NCBI RefSeq assembly: GCF_014650915.1
Contig: NZ_BMVW01000020.1
Span: forward strand, 14,524 to 78,523
Direction: 5' to 3'
DNA: 64,000 nt
Origin: Streptomyces poonensis
Lineage (GTDB): Bacteria; Actinomycetota; Actinomycetes; Streptomycetales; Streptomycetaceae
The position numbers and the translations under genes are program-made. Below the pieces are notes generated by a model. That model did no database searches. It saw only the letters and a program-made list of their open reading frames with translations, and was not told the DNA's origin. Below are positions 52,101-59,546 of the stretch, in pieces (position 1 is the first letter of the stretch; each line of letters starts with the position of its first letter).

Positions 52101-52564
52101 TTGGCGGACACCTGCACCCGGACGAACCGGGCGGTGGCGGAGGGCAGGTCGATGTTCACGGTGTTCGCCGCGGACGGATCGAACGCGCGAGCCTGCGCCC
52201 CGGCGAGCGTGGTGAAGGAACCGCCGTCGGAGCTGCCGAGGACGGCGAGCGACTGGGAGCGTCCCTCCCAGCCGGTGGGCAGCTTCAGTACGACGCGGTC
52301 CAGGTCGACCTGTGCGCCCAGGTCGACCTGCACCCACTGGGGGAAGGAGCCCGCCGGGCCCTCCCAGTACGACTGCTGGCTTCCGTCGGTGACGTTCGTC
52401 GCCGGGTAGCCGCCGTGCGCTCCGCCGGCCGTCGCCGTCCTGCCGAGCGCGAGATTGGGGTCGTCGTCCGCGGCATACGCGGGGGCGGGCAGCGGTCCGA
52501 CGGCGAGCAGGCCCGCTGTCAGCAGGCCGACCCCCCATCGTCTGCCCGGATGTGTGCCTCTCAT
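49190..52564 (-). CDS. Secreted multimodular GH87-type alpha-1,3-glucanase (1124 aa)
   Basis: Signal peptide 1-32. Modules: discoidin (about 35-170), discoidin-like (about 183-325), two CARDB (330-430, 435-548), CBM35-like (about 553-695, YEAEDGRYDGTLLTADKQRT) and a beta-helix from about 700. The catalytic pattern repeats that of its neighbour: ADGVNFANGT with Asp907, NTGDDALAVW with Asp930/Asp931, at identical spacing. It lacks the extra discoidin and the FN3 pair of the 1429-residue paralogue, so it may act on more soluble or differently exposed glucan. ATG follows GGAAAGG. It lies downstream of the LacI regulator on the same strand, separated by a terminator. Confidence 0.78.
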   Translation of the reverse strand: MRGTHPGRRWGVGLLTAGLLAVGPLPAPAYAADDDPNLALGRTATAGGAHGGYPATNVTDGSQQSYWEGPAGSFPQWVQVDLGAQVDLDRVVLKLPTGWEGRSQSLAVLGSSDGGSFTTLAGAQARAFDPSAANTVNIDLPSATARFVRVQVSANSVWNAAQLSELEIYGEDGGGPVDPPVEGTDLARNKPIEATSTTQNHLAKNANDANPGTYWESAGFPAGLTVKLGADADVEAVVVKLNPDQVWGPRKQSLEVLGRAQGASAFTSLKARADYAFSPSSGQNSVVIPVTGRVADLRLSFFSNTGAPGAQVAELQVLGRAAPSPDLLVTDLTWSPAAPSEKDDVTVKATVRNAGTATASATAVNVSVEGAVAGSAPVASLPAGASATVSVPVGRRPQGSYTVSAVVDPTDTVAELDNGNNSRTADNKLTVAQSPGPDLRVTGITSDPASPAAGASVSFTVAVNNRGTTAVPAGTVTRLTVGGTTLQGTTEAIAAGGTATVAVEGTWKATNGGVTLTATADATGTVEETDENNNVFARSLVVGRGAAVPYTEYEAEDGRYDGTLLTADKQRTFGHTNFATESSGRRSVRLDDTGDHVEFTSTGAANSIVVRNSIPDSATGGGREATISLYADDEFVRKLTLSSRHSWLYGTTDDPEGLTNTPGGDARRLFDESNALLTETYPAGTEFRLQRDAGDTAAFYVIDLIDLEQVAAPAAKPAACTSITQYGAVPNDGIDDADAIQRAVTADQKGEIDCVWIPAGQWRQERKILTDDPQNRGQYNQVGIRDVTIRGAGMWHAQLYSLTPPHQAGGINHPHEGNFGFDIDDNTKISDIAIFGSGTIRGGDGGAEGGVALNGRFGKDTKITNVWIEHANVGAWVGRDYANIPELWGPGDGVEFSGVRIRNTYADGVNFANGTRDSTVFNSSFRNTGDDALAVWASKYVKDTSVDIGHDNHFRNNTIQLPWRANGIAVYGGYGNTIENNLVSDTMNYPGIMLATDHDPLPFSGRTLITNNGLYRTGGAFWNEDQEFGAVTLFAQGPDIPGVTIRDTDIHDSTYDGIQFKTGGGAIPDVKITDVRIDKSVNGCGVLAMGGARGSATLTDVTITDSAESDVCVEPGSQFVIRRD

Positions 52565-52714
52565 GGTGGCCTTTCCGCAAGGAGCCCGGGGAGAGAGCTG
52601 ACAAGGTCATGTGCCGGGAGCCCAACATGACTCCGACAAGAACAGCGGCAGCAAGCCAACTTCTTGAGTGATTCTGTGACTTGTTTGCATTGCCGGAGTG
52701 AGAGGTTTCTACTG

Positions 52715-52744
52715 CGTGATGGGTTTGTCAACGGTTCCATCACG
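52715..52744. promoter_or_regulatory. Inverted repeat around a -35 box upstream of the GH87 gene
   Basis: CGTGATGG (52715-52722) and CCATCACG (52737-52744) are perfect complements flanking a minus-strand TTGACA (52731-52726). A repressor bound to both arms would mask the -35. The sequence differs from the CGCAAGA motif in front of the regulator gene. Confidence 0.45.
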
Positions 52745-52776
52745 AACATGACAGGCGGTATGCCCGGAAACGCCGA

Positions 52777-52823
52777 CGGCACCGGTATCGGCGCCGCTCG
52801 AGGCGGCGGCGATACCGGTGCCG
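52777..52823. terminator. Strong terminator after the LacI regulator gene
   Basis: CGGCACCGGTATCG (52777-52790) and CGATACCGGTGCCG (52810-52823) are perfect 14-bp complements, and the 19-base centre can pair further (GCGCCGC/GCGGCGG, 6 of 7). It is 45 bp past the regulator stop. Between them is a 14-bp direct repeat (GGGTCAGCGCGCCC, 52837 and 52851). Confidence 0.85.
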
Positions 52824-52867
52824 AAGGGGTGATATGGGGTCAGCGCGCCCGGGTCAGCGCGCCCGGG

Positions 52868-53878
52868 TCAGCGCACCGGGGGCGGTGCGGTCGATCCGCG
52901 GACGACGAGCTCGGGCTCGAAGAGGAGCTCCCCCGGGTGGGGATGGGTCCCCTGGATCTGGGCGCACAGCAGATCGACCGCCGCGCGGCCCATCGCCTCG
53001 ATAGGCTGGCGCACGGTCGACAGGGGCGGCTCCGTGCACGTCATGAAGGCCGAGTCGTCGAAGCCCACGACCGACACGTCCGCGGGAACGGAGAGCCCGC
53101 GCCGGCGGGCCGCCCTGATGGCCCCCAGCGCGAGCGGGTCACTGCCGCAGACGATGCCGGTGACGCCTTGCTCCAGGAGCCGCGCGGTCGCCGCCTGCCC
53201 GCCTTCCAGCGAGAAGATCGACCGCTGCACGAACTCGTCGGGCAGTTCCGTGCCCATCGTCTTCGCCGCCACCCGGGCGGCGTCCAGCTTGCGGCGCGAC
53301 GGCACATGGTCGGCGGGCCCGACGACGAGGCCGATCCGTTCGTGCCCGAGGGAGGCGAGGTGGCGCCACGCCTGTTCGACAGCGACCGCGTCGTCGCACG
53401 CGACACACGGGAAGTCGAGGCCCTCGATCGACGCGTTGACGAGGACGACCGGGACCTTGCGCTCGGCCAGCAGATGGTAGTGCTCGTGCGGCGCGTCGGC
53501 CTGCGCGAAGAGACCGCCGGCGAAGACCACCCCGGAGACCTGCTGCTGGAGCAGCAGGTCCACGTAATCGGCCTCGGCCACGCCTCCCTTGGTCTGCGTG
53601 CAGAGCACGGGCGTGAGTCCCTGTTGCGCGAGCGCGCCCCCGATGACCTCCGCGAACGCCGGGAAGATCGGGTTCTGCAGCTCCGGCAGTACGAGACCGA
53701 CGAGCCGGGCGCGCTCCCCGCGCAGCTGCGTCGGGCGCTCGTACCCGAGGACGTCCAGCGCCGTGAGCACGGACTGCCGTGTCGCCTCGGAGACACCGGG
53801 CTTGCCATTGAGGACACGGCTGACCGTGGCCTCGCTGACCCCCACCTTCTTCGCCACCTGGGCCAGTCGTCGCGTCAT
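52868..53878 (-). CDS. LacI-family regulator of the alpha-glucan island
   Basis: 336 residues. Helix-turn-helix LAQVAKKVGVSEATVSRVLN (about 5-24) with hinge PTQLRGERA, then an effector domain (LVGLVLPELQNPIFPAFAEV, VSGVVFAGGLFAQ, GIVCGSDPLALGAIRAARRR, VVGFDDSAFMTCTEPPLSTV). It resembles the MalR/Reg1 maltose regulators of streptomycetes, with the typical ELQNPIFPAF. The ATG directly follows a CGCAAGA-repeat operator, so the transcript may be leaderless and autoregulated. A terminator separates it from the GH13 gene upstream. Ligand probably an alpha-glucoside. Confidence 0.85.
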   Translation of the reverse strand: MTRRLAQVAKKVGVSEATVSRVLNGKPGVSEATRQSVLTALDVLGYERPTQLRGERARLVGLVLPELQNPIFPAFAEVIGGALAQQGLTPVLCTQTKGGVAEADYVDLLLQQQVSGVVFAGGLFAQADAPHEHYHLLAERKVPVVLVNASIEGLDFPCVACDDAVAVEQAWRHLASLGHERIGLVVGPADHVPSRRKLDAARVAAKTMGTELPDEFVQRSIFSLEGGQAATARLLEQGVTGIVCGSDPLALGAIRAARRRGLSVPADVSVVGFDDSAFMTCTEPPLSTVRQPIEAMGRAAVDLLCAQIQGTHPHPGELLFEPELVVRGSTAPPPVR

Positions 53879-53918
53879 GTACGCAAGACTAACGCAAGAC
53901 CCGCAAGTAGTTGCAGGT
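53878..53918. promoter_or_regulatory. Operator of the LacI gene: CGCAAG repeats at 10-11 bp spacing
   Basis: On the plus strand ACGCAAGACTAACGCAAGAC is followed by CCGCAAGTAGTTGCAGG. Three CGCAAG half-sites recur with helical spacing. The first 12 bases (ATGTACGCAAGA, 53877-53888) are repeated exactly upstream of the sugar-binding protein gene at 59246. The block abuts the start codon. Confidence 0.7.
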
Positions 53919-53956
53919 TCCTTCCGTCCTCATGTCAGTTCCGGGAGGCCTTGCCC

Positions 53957-53988
53957 GCCCCGTCCGCGTCGTACGGCGCGGACGGGGC
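53957..53988. terminator. 12-bp stem terminator after the GH13 gene
   Basis: GCCCCGTCCGCG (53957-53968) and CGCGGACGGGGC (53977-53988) with an 8-base loop, 29 bp past the GH13 stop. It ends the importer/GH13 operon and separates it from the regulator. Confidence 0.8.
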
Positions 53989-54016
53989 TCAGGCAGCGCG
54001 GAGGGTGGACGGGAGG

Positions 54017-55621
54017 TCACGCCCGCAGCCACACGGCTGTGTCCTCCGGCAGCGTTCCGTCGGCGTGCAGGGGGCCGCTGGCGAGGAGGAGCCGCTCGTA
54101 CGGCGGAAGGGCGGCGGGCGCGTCGGAGAGGTTGACGACACAGACCAGACCGTGGGTCCGCCGGAAGGCGAGGATGCCGTTCTCCGTGGGCAGCCAGGTC
54201 AGGGGGCCGTCGCCGAAGCCGGGCTCGGCACGGCGCAGGAGGAGGGCCTCGCGGTAGAGGGCGAGCATCGAATCCGGGTCGCCGCTCTGCCGGTCGACCG
54301 CGTAGCGGGCCCAGTCCGCGGGCTGGGGCAGCCAGGGTTCGGCCGCCGTCCCGAAACCGTAGGCCGGTGCGTCGGCCTCCCAGGGCAGTGGTACGCGGCA
54401 GCCGTCGCGGCCGGGGTCGGTGCCGCCGGAGCGGAAGTGCATGGGGTCCTGGATGCGGTCGAGGGGGATGTCGGCCTCGGGCAGCCCGAGTTCCTCGCCC
54501 TGGTAGAGGTAGACGGAACCGGGCAGGGCGAGGGTGAGCAGGGCGGCGGCGCGGGCGCGCCGGGTGCCGAGATCGAGGTCGGCGGGCGTGCCGAAGCGCT
54601 TGGTGGCGAAGTCGAAGGCGGTGTCGGCGCGGCCGTAGCGGGTCACGGTGCGGGTGACGTCGTGGTTGCACAGGACCCAGGTGGCGGGGGCGCCGACCGG
54701 GGCGTGGTCGGCGAGTGTGTCGTCGATGGCGCGGCGCAGCCGGCCGGGATCCCAGGGGCAGGTCAAGAAGGTGAAGTTGAAGGCCGTGTGCAGTTCGTCG
54801 GGTCGCAGGTAGCGGGCGAAGCGCTCGGCGTCGGGCAGCCACACCTCCCCGACGAACACACCGCCGTACTCGTCGGCGATCGCTCGCCAGGAGCGGTAGA
54901 TGTCGTGGATCCCGTCCTGGTCGATGAAGGGCGACGGGTCGGCGCCCTCCTCGAAGTCGGGCAGGGCGGGGTCCTTGACGAGCAGGGCCGCGGAGTCGAT
55001 GCGTACGCCGGCGACGCCGCGTTCGAACCAGAAGCGCAGGATGTCCTCGTGTTCCTGCCGCACCGCCGGATGGGCCCAGTTCAGGTCGGGCTGCTCGGGC
55101 GTGAACAGGTGCAGGTACCACTCGCCGTCGGGGACGCGGGTCCAGGTGGTGCCGGCGAACTGCGACGGCCAGGCGTTGGGCGGCAGTTCCCCGTTCTCGC
55201 CTCGCCCGGGCCGGAAGTGGAACAGCTCCCGCTCCGGGCTGCCCGGGCCCGCGGCGAGCGCGGCCCGGAACCAGGGGTGCCGGTCGGAGACATGGTTGGG
55301 CACGATGTCGACGATGGTGCGGATGCCGAGCTCACGGGCCTCGGCGATCAGCTTCTCGGCCTCGGCCAGGGTGCCGAAGGCCGGGTCGATGGTGCGGTAG
55401 TCGGCCACGTCGTAACCGCCGTCGACGAGCGGCGAGAGATACCAGGGGGTGAACCAGACGGCGTCGACACCGAGCTGCGCGAGATAGGGCAGTCGGGCGC
55501 GCACGCCCGCGAGGTCCCCGGTGCCGTCGCCGTCGCCGTCGGCGAAACTGCGTGGATACACCTGGTAGATGACGGCGTCGCGCCACCAGTCGTCGGTGCG
55601 GTGCGGGGTGGGGGCTGCCAC
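54017..55621 (-). CDS. GH13 alpha-glucosidase of the importer operon
   Basis: 534 residues. GTG start (55621) follows AAAGGA; an in-frame ATG 33 bases upstream has no binding site. Barrel start AVIYQVYPRSFADGDGDGTG. Nucleophile Asp209 (GVRIDSAALL), acid/base Glu259 (VFVGEVWLP), Asp321 (LCNHDVTRT). No signal peptide: it splits imported oligosaccharides in the cytoplasm. The GH13 subfamily 30-like look would fit alpha-1,4-, alpha-1,3- or alpha-1,6-glucosidase activity. Last gene of the ABC operon, 138 bp after the permease. Confidence 0.85.
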   Translation of the reverse strand: MAAPTPHRTDDWWRDAVIYQVYPRSFADGDGDGTGDLAGVRARLPYLAQLGVDAVWFTPWYLSPLVDGGYDVADYRTIDPAFGTLAEAEKLIAEARELGIRTIVDIVPNHVSDRHPWFRAALAAGPGSPERELFHFRPGRGENGELPPNAWPSQFAGTTWTRVPDGEWYLHLFTPEQPDLNWAHPAVRQEHEDILRFWFERGVAGVRIDSAALLVKDPALPDFEEGADPSPFIDQDGIHDIYRSWRAIADEYGGVFVGEVWLPDAERFARYLRPDELHTAFNFTFLTCPWDPGRLRRAIDDTLADHAPVGAPATWVLCNHDVTRTVTRYGRADTAFDFATKRFGTPADLDLGTRRARAAALLTLALPGSVYLYQGEELGLPEADIPLDRIQDPMHFRSGGTDPGRDGCRVPLPWEADAPAYGFGTAAEPWLPQPADWARYAVDRQSGDPDSMLALYREALLLRRAEPGFGDGPLTWLPTENGILAFRRTHGLVCVVNLSDAPAALPPYERLLLASGPLHADGTLPEDTAVWLRA

Positions 55622-55759
55622 GTGACGGTCCTTTCGGGCAGGGTGGATCTTCACCGTCGGCCCGGACAGCGGGGCGTCGGACGGGCCGGCGGCGAAGGCT
55701 TTCGCGGGTGAGGGGCGAGTGAGCGGTCGGGCGGCGGGGCGGTCGGACGACGGGGCGGA

Positions 55760-56635
55760 TCAGCCCTTGAGGCCGCCCGCGGTGAGACCGCTCATGATGT
55801 TGCGCTGGAAGATCAGGAAGATCAGCAGGGTGGGCAGGGAGGCGATCGTCAGCGCGGCGATCAGCACATTGACGGGGACGCCGTTGGAGAGCGAGTAGAT
55901 GCCGACGTTGAGGGTCTGTCCGGCCGGGTCGGGCAGGGTGAGCATCGGCCAGAGGAAGTCCTTCCAGACCCCGACGATCGCGAAGATCGACACCACGCCG
56001 AGGATCGGCCGCGAGATGGGCAGCACGATGGACCACAGGGTGCGCAGCGGGCTCGCCCCGTCCATGGCGGCGGCGTCCAGCAGTTCCTTCGGTATCGAGT
56101 CGAAGAACCGCTTGAGCAGGAAGATGTTGAAGGCGTTGGTGACCGAGGGCAGCCAGATCGCCCAGGGTGTGTTCAGCAGGTTCCGCTCCACGATCGGCAC
56201 GTCGAGGACCGTCAGGTACTGCGGCACGACGAGCACGGTCGCGGGGATCATGAGCGTGGCGAGCATCATGCCGAGGATGACGTTGCCGAACACCGGGCGG
56301 AGCTTGGACAGCGAGTAGGCGGCGGCCACGTCGAGGACTAGTTGGAAGGCGAGGGCGCCGAAGGCGTAGTAGAGGGTGTTGCCGAGCAGTCTGGCGAGGT
56401 CCATGACCTCCCAGGCGTGGCTGTAGTTCTCGGGCGTGAAGGTTGCGGGCACCAGGGTCGGCGGTGTCCGGATCACTTCCTGCGCGTCCTTGAACCCGCT
56501 GGAGACCAGCCAGTACAGCGGTCCGAGGAAGACCAGCGTGAAACCGCCGACGACCAGGGTGAACACGATCCAGTAGAGGGCCTTGCCGCGGGGCTTGGCG
56601 AGCTGGGCCGGCGAGATGAGCGTACGCGTGGACAT
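55760..56635 (-). CDS. ABC sugar permease (MalG-type)
   Basis: 291 residues, six membrane helices, EAA loop KELLDAAAMDGASPLRTLWS. Follows the other permease gene with a 16-bp gap. Probably forms the importer pore with the permease at 56652, energised by a shared MsiK-type ATPase not encoded here. Confidence 0.9.
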   Translation of the reverse strand: MSTRTLISPAQLAKPRGKALYWIVFTLVVGGFTLVFLGPLYWLVSSGFKDAQEVIRTPPTLVPATFTPENYSHAWEVMDLARLLGNTLYYAFGALAFQLVLDVAAAYSLSKLRPVFGNVILGMMLATLMIPATVLVVPQYLTVLDVPIVERNLLNTPWAIWLPSVTNAFNIFLLKRFFDSIPKELLDAAAMDGASPLRTLWSIVLPISRPILGVVSIFAIVGVWKDFLWPMLTLPDPAGQTLNVGIYSLSNGVPVNVLIAALTIASLPTLLIFLIFQRNIMSGLTAGGLKG

Positions 56636-56651
56636 GATGGTCTCCCCTGGC

Positions 56652-57611
56652 CTACTCGTCCTCGGCGCGGCTGAGCTTCACGTACGCCGCCGAGAATCCG
56701 GCGAGCAGTACGAGCAGCAGCAGGCCGAGCGCCGCCGCGGCACCGTAGTCGTTGAAGTTGAAGGCGTACTGGTAGATCAGATAGACCACCGTCGTGGTCG
56801 AGCCCTCCGGTCCGGCGCCGCCCGTCAGCAGGAACGGCTCGACGAAGACCTGCATCGTCGAGATGATCTGCATCAGCAGCATCAGCGAGAGGATGAGGCG
56901 CGTCTGCGGAACGGTGACATGCCAGATCTTCCGGAACAGGCCGGCTCCGTCGAGTTCGGCCGCCTCGTACAGCTCGCCAGGGATGCCCTGGAGCGCGGCG
57001 AGGTAGATGAGGGCGGCGCCTCCCATGTTCATCCAGGTGGAGGCGAGGACGACGGAGAGCATCGACAGATCCGCGTCCTGGAGCCACTGCTGTTCCGGCA
57101 GATGCAGAGTTCTCAGCAGTTCGTTGAGGAGTCCGTAGCCGGGGTCGTAGAGGTATTTGAAGAGCAGCACGGAGGCGACCGGGGGCAGCATCACCGGCAG
57201 GTAGACCAGCAGCCGCAGATAGCCTTTGCCGTGGCGGAACTCGTTGATGACGATCGCCACGACGAACGGCACCGCGAATCCGAAGACCAGTGCCAGCACG
57301 GTGAACAGGAGCGTGTTGCGCCACGCCTGCCAGAAGGCCGGATCGTTGAACACCGTCCTCAGGTTGTCCAGACCGACCCAGGTGACCTCGCCGCTCTCGG
57401 TCTTCTGGAAGGCCAGGAAGAACTCCCTGACCATCGGGTACCACGAGAACACGGCGAAGCAGACGACCGCGCCGATGAGGAATCCGTGAGCCGTCAGATG
57501 GCGCCGCAGGCTCTTGGTGAAGGATCCGCCAAAGGTCGCGCGGGCTGGTTCGCGCGGCTCGGAAGGGCGGGAGGGTCCTGCCTTGCTCGGGGTCAGGCCG
57601 GTGGCCGACAT
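56652..57611 (-). CDS. ABC sugar permease (MalF-type)
   Basis: 319 residues. Start at MSATGLTPSKAG, after GAGGAGCG; the open frame extends 43 codons further but lacks a binding site. Six membrane helices, EAA loop GELYEAAELDGAGLFRKIWH. Sits between the binding-protein and second permease genes. Confidence 0.9.
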   Translation of the reverse strand: MSATGLTPSKAGPSRPSEPREPARATFGGSFTKSLRRHLTAHGFLIGAVVCFAVFSWYPMVREFFLAFQKTESGEVTWVGLDNLRTVFNDPAFWQAWRNTLLFTVLALVFGFAVPFVVAIVINEFRHGKGYLRLLVYLPVMLPPVASVLLFKYLYDPGYGLLNELLRTLHLPEQQWLQDADLSMLSVVLASTWMNMGGAALIYLAALQGIPGELYEAAELDGAGLFRKIWHVTVPQTRLILSLMLLMQIISTMQVFVEPFLLTGGAGPEGSTTTVVYLIYQYAFNFNDYGAAAALGLLLLVLLAGFSAAYVKLSRAEDE

Positions 57612-57736
57612 CGTCGCTCCTCGGTACTGGTCTGCCATGTCTGTCGCCGGCATGTCCGTCGCCGGGGCCAGGCCGTCGCGGGGCCAGGTCGTCGCCGGGC
57701 GGGACGGCCCGGTACGGTCCGCCCCGCCCGGACCGG

Positions 57737-59152
57737 TCACTGGTCGGCCAGGATCTGGTTGACCTGCGACTCCGCGGTGGCGAGGAGCTCGTCGATGTCG
57801 GCGTCCTCGTTGGTGAGGATGCCGGACATCACGTTGTCGAGGACCTTGTAGACCTCCTGCGCCTTGGGCGGCTCGGCCTTGCCCGCGACGGGGTCGTCCA
57901 TGAAGGCCTTGAAGTTCTCGACCGGCATGGTGGCGTGCTCGGCGCGGGCGGCGTCGTCCTTCGTCTTGGTCTCGTTCAGCCAGAAGTTGGGCTGCGGAAT
58001 ACCGACCGGCAGTCCGTCGGCCTTGCGGCGCGCCCAGTCGAACTGGCCCTTGTCCGCGGTGAGGGTCAGGAAGTTGAGCCAGGCGACGGCGGCCTTGACC
58101 TTGTCCGGGGATATCCCCTTCTTGATCATGTAGCTGTTGCCGCCGGCCAGGGTGTTCTGCCGGCCCGGGATCGGTCCCATGCCGAAGTTCCCGTACTTCG
58201 CGCCCAGTTGCTGGACCATGTAGGTGATGTCGTCGGGCGCGGCGAGGAACATGCCGAGCTTGTCGGTGGCGATCTGCTTCTGCAGGTCACCCCACTTCAG
58301 CAGCTGGGTCTTGCCCATGCTGTCGTCCTCCCAGCGCATGGCGTGGAGGTTCTCGGCGACCTGCTTGCCCAGCTCGTCGTTGAAGGCCGCCTTCTTGCCG
58401 CTCGCGTCGACGATCTCACCGCCGACGCTGTACATCTGGGCGGTGAAGTGCCAGCCGCCCTGGTTGCCGGCGCTGTACTCGCCGAAGCCGGCGATGCCGT
58501 CGCCGAGCCCGGCGATCTTCTTCGCCGCGGCCCGGACCTCCTCCCAGGTACGCGGGGGGTTGTCGGGATCGAGGCCGGCCTGGGTGAAGAGCTTGCGGTT
58601 GATCAGCAGGCCCATCGTGTAGTTGCTGGTGGGCAGACCGTACAGCTTGCCGTCCTGCTTGAGGGAGCTCAAAACATTGGGGTCGATGTCCTTCAGCAGC
58701 GGCACGGTCTTGTCGTTGACGTACGCGGTGATGTCCTCCGCCCCGTCGTTGTCGAGGACCTGCGGCAGGTCGGTGAAGTAGGTGTAGAAGACGTCCGGCT
58801 GGGACTTCGCCTTCAGCATGGCCGTGAAGCGCGGCGGCTCCAGGCACTGGCCCGGGGTGGAGCGGCCCTCGATCGTGACGTTCGGGTAGGTCTTGTTGAA
58901 CTCCGCGACGTCCTGCTTCCACTCCTTCAGCTCGGCCGCCTTCGCCGTCGGCGGCATGCAGTCGATGGTGATCGTCACCTTCGTCTTCGGGTCCAGCGGG
59001 GCGGACGGATCCGACGAGCCGCTCCCCTGGGAAGCGCCGCCGCCGTTGTCGCTGCTGCTCGTGCCGCAGGCGGCGAGCGCGCTCAGCGTGAGAGCGGAGA
59101 CGAGGGCGACCGCGCTGGCGCGGCGAGTACGGCGGAACCTGGCACTTCTCAT
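57737..59152 (-). CDS. ABC sugar-binding lipoprotein of the alpha-glucan island
   Basis: 471 residues. Lipoprotein signal ends LTLSALAACGTSSS (lipobox L-A-A-C, Cys at about residue 29). The mature protein is a carbohydrate-type solute-binding protein (AELKEWKQDVAEFNKTYPNV, SQPDVFYTYFTDLPQVLDND, PRTWEEVRAAAKKI). Two cysteines unusual for the family (TIDCMPP and GQCLEPPRF) could form a disulfide. It does not show the PDVIR.EVAW segment I associate with streptomycete MalE, so it is a different transporter branch. First gene of the operon binding protein - permease - permease - GH13, with a CGCAAGA operator 95 bp upstream. Confidence 0.88.
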   Translation of the reverse strand: MRSARFRRTRRASAVALVSALTLSALAACGTSSSDNGGGASQGSGSSDPSAPLDPKTKVTITIDCMPPTAKAAELKEWKQDVAEFNKTYPNVTIEGRSTPGQCLEPPRFTAMLKAKSQPDVFYTYFTDLPQVLDNDGAEDITAYVNDKTVPLLKDIDPNVLSSLKQDGKLYGLPTSNYTMGLLINRKLFTQAGLDPDNPPRTWEEVRAAAKKIAGLGDGIAGFGEYSAGNQGGWHFTAQMYSVGGEIVDASGKKAAFNDELGKQVAENLHAMRWEDDSMGKTQLLKWGDLQKQIATDKLGMFLAAPDDITYMVQQLGAKYGNFGMGPIPGRQNTLAGGNSYMIKKGISPDKVKAAVAWLNFLTLTADKGQFDWARRKADGLPVGIPQPNFWLNETKTKDDAARAEHATMPVENFKAFMDDPVAGKAEPPKAQEVYKVLDNVMSGILTNEDADIDELLATAESQVNQILADQ

Positions 59153-59245
59153 GGGTGGTCCCCTTCGGGCATGAACGTGGAGGTCACCCCACCACCAGAC
59201 GGTGGGTGCGTTGTGGGGCGCGGCACACTCAACCATCCTCAACAG

Positions 59246-59265
59246 ATGTACGCAAGATATCGCGT
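59246..59265. promoter_or_regulatory. Operator of the importer operon, sharing ATGTACGCAAGA
   Basis: ATGTACGCAAGA (59246-59257) is identical to the sequence at the regulator start (53877). Here it continues into ACGCAAGATATCGCGT (59250-59265), an imperfect palindrome with 6 of 8 matches. It lies upstream of the binding-protein gene where a repressor site is expected. Confidence 0.7.
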
Positions 59266-59384
59266 TGGTTTCGTAATTCATTGACAATCCGGAGTCTGTT
59301 CGGCGTGGATCGCTCGTAGAGCACTCACGGAACACCCGGGCGTGCCCGGCTCCCGGAGGTTCCCCGCGACCGCTCCCACCGAGC

Positions 59385-59436
59385 CGAACGGGTGGTGCCC
59401 TCAGCCGGCTGTCCGGCTGAGGGCACCACCCGTTCG
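59385..59436. terminator. Perfect 24-bp stem terminator
   Basis: 59385-59408 and 59413-59436 are perfectly complementary over 24 bp, with loop CTGT. It lies 111 bp past the methyltransferase stop (minus strand) and upstream of the sugar operon. One of the strongest hairpins in the window. Confidence 0.9.
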
Positions 59437-59446
59437 CTGATCGATG

Positions 59447-59530
59447 TCAGGCCGCCTCGACCACTGCCTCGGAGGCGAAGGGCACGTCGAGTTCGGCCTG
59501 CCCCGTGAAGACGGCACCCAGAGAAGTCAC
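59447..59530 (-). CDS. Possible 27-residue mini-ORF
   Basis: GTG start, encodes GAVFTGQAELDVPFASEAVV within 27 residues ending EAA. Composition is protein-like, but there is no ribosome binding site and the frame stays open upstream. It could be the remnant of a longer gene or chance. Not recognised. Confidence 0.15.
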   Translation of the reverse strand: MTSLGAVFTGQAELDVPFASEAVVEAA

Positions 59531-59546
59531 CCGAGAGCGCGGTGAC

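Noticed and set aside
48503..52630. A plus-strand open frame of 1375 codons antisense to the second GH87 gene
   Set aside because: Same shadow effect: low-complexity Arg/Val/Gly translation, no signal peptide or domain, and the opposite strand is clearly coding.
57737..59152. Naming the binding protein MalE and the operon malEFG
   Set aside because: The gene order and MalR-like regulator tempt, but the protein has extra cysteines and lacks segments I associate with streptomycete MalE, so sugar specificity is left open.
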